From an uncultured Bifidobacteriaceae bacterium (GTDB lineage Bacteria; Actinomycetota; Actinomycetes; Actinomycetales; Bifidobacteriaceae): a DNA stretch of 12,159 nt. Positions 12,001-12,159 of this stretch are shown piece after piece; the stretch's first letter is position 1, and every line of letters begins with the position of its first letter. A program made the translations under genes and the position numbers. The stretch covers positions 1-12,159 of the forward strand of contig CAMXYK010000025.1 in assembly GCA_947253155.1 (NCBI GenBank), given 5' to 3'. Under the pieces are notes generated by a model that made no database searches, was not told the DNA's origin, and saw nothing but the letters and a program-made list of their open reading frames with translations.

Positions 12001-12159
12001 AGTGTTACTTTCTTAGTTTATTAGCTGAGATATTAACGGTGTTTTGGCTGTGAGTGTTGTTTTCTCAGTTTGTTAGCTGAGTTAGTAACGGTGTTGAGCT
12101 GATTAGTGTTGTTTTCTCAGTTTGTTAGCTGAGTTAGTAACGGTGTTGAGCTGATTAGT
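12001..12159. repeat. 52-bp tandem repeat array, truncated by the window edge
   Basis: Units begin at 12001, 12053, 12105 and 12157 with an exact 52-bp period. Units 2 and 3 are identical; unit 1 is diverged at roughly a dozen positions but keeps the register. Each unit contains a stem-loop, CTCAG-N8-CTGAG (12064-12081 and 12116-12133); unit 1 has CTTAG-N8-CTGAG (12012-12029), where the change keeps pairing through a G-U. The period is not a multiple of three, so the array is unlikely to be coding. The 44 bp between the oxyR stop and the array show only a weak GCTC/GAGC dyad, and no clear oxyR terminator. Confidence 0.9.

Noticed and set aside
12001..12159. CRISPR array at the right edge
   Set aside because: The whole 52-bp unit is repeated with no unique spacers, and no cas gene is present.

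Overview
The window looks like chromosomal DNA of a low-GC member of the Bifidobacteriaceae, most likely Gardnerella or a close relative. This is inferred from the AT-rich coding style, the actinobacterial adrenodoxin-reductase-like FprA, and a surface protein with an LAxTG sorting signal, the form read by class E sortases of Actinobacteria. The genus cannot be proved from this sequence alone.

Layout. Bases 1-34 are the 3' end of a tRNA, probably Ala, followed by a clear intrinsic terminator. Next comes a regulatory-looking leader with a Fur-like 17-bp palindrome and a two-part stem-loop. It precedes a heavy-metal P-type ATPase (311-2560) of the TPC-motif type, which carries an unusual Cys-rich insert in its cytoplasmic actuator region. 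Then follow an FprA-type ferredoxin-NADP reductase (2806-4272), the membrane metalloprotease HtpX (4359-5240) and tRNA-Gly(CCC) (5361-5431). On the minus strand lies a 944-residue cell-wall-anchored surface protein (5461-8295). It has a signal peptide, a calcium-loop pair, a class 3 lipase domain, Rib-like domains, a Trp/Lys repeat block, a long Pro-rich stalk, a further extracellular domain and an LASTG anchor.

The right third is a peroxide-defence island, all on the plus strand: ahpC (8625-9188), ahpF (9324-10982) and an OxyR-type LysR regulator (11054-11956). OxyR keeps both redox cysteines (C200, C209). Upstream of ahpC are two ATAG-N7-CTAT boxes whose centres lie 31 bp apart, which matches the classical OxyR recognition motif. 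The inferred circuit is that peroxide oxidises OxyR, OxyR activates ahpC(F) from these boxes, and AhpF passes NAD(P)H electrons to AhpC. A perfect 15-bp stem-loop between ahpC and ahpF may set their relative expression. FprA, HtpX and the metal pump suit a redox, metal and envelope stress theme, but they are separate transcription units and the link is only contextual.

The window ends inside a 52-bp tandem repeat array (12001 to the edge). Each unit contains a small hairpin.

I see no mobile element, CRISPR array or prophage. The least ordinary items are the Cys-rich insert in the ATPase with its possible Fur-type operator, the 52-bp array, the perfect inverted repeat over the sortase-signal codons, and the spacing of the OxyR boxes.
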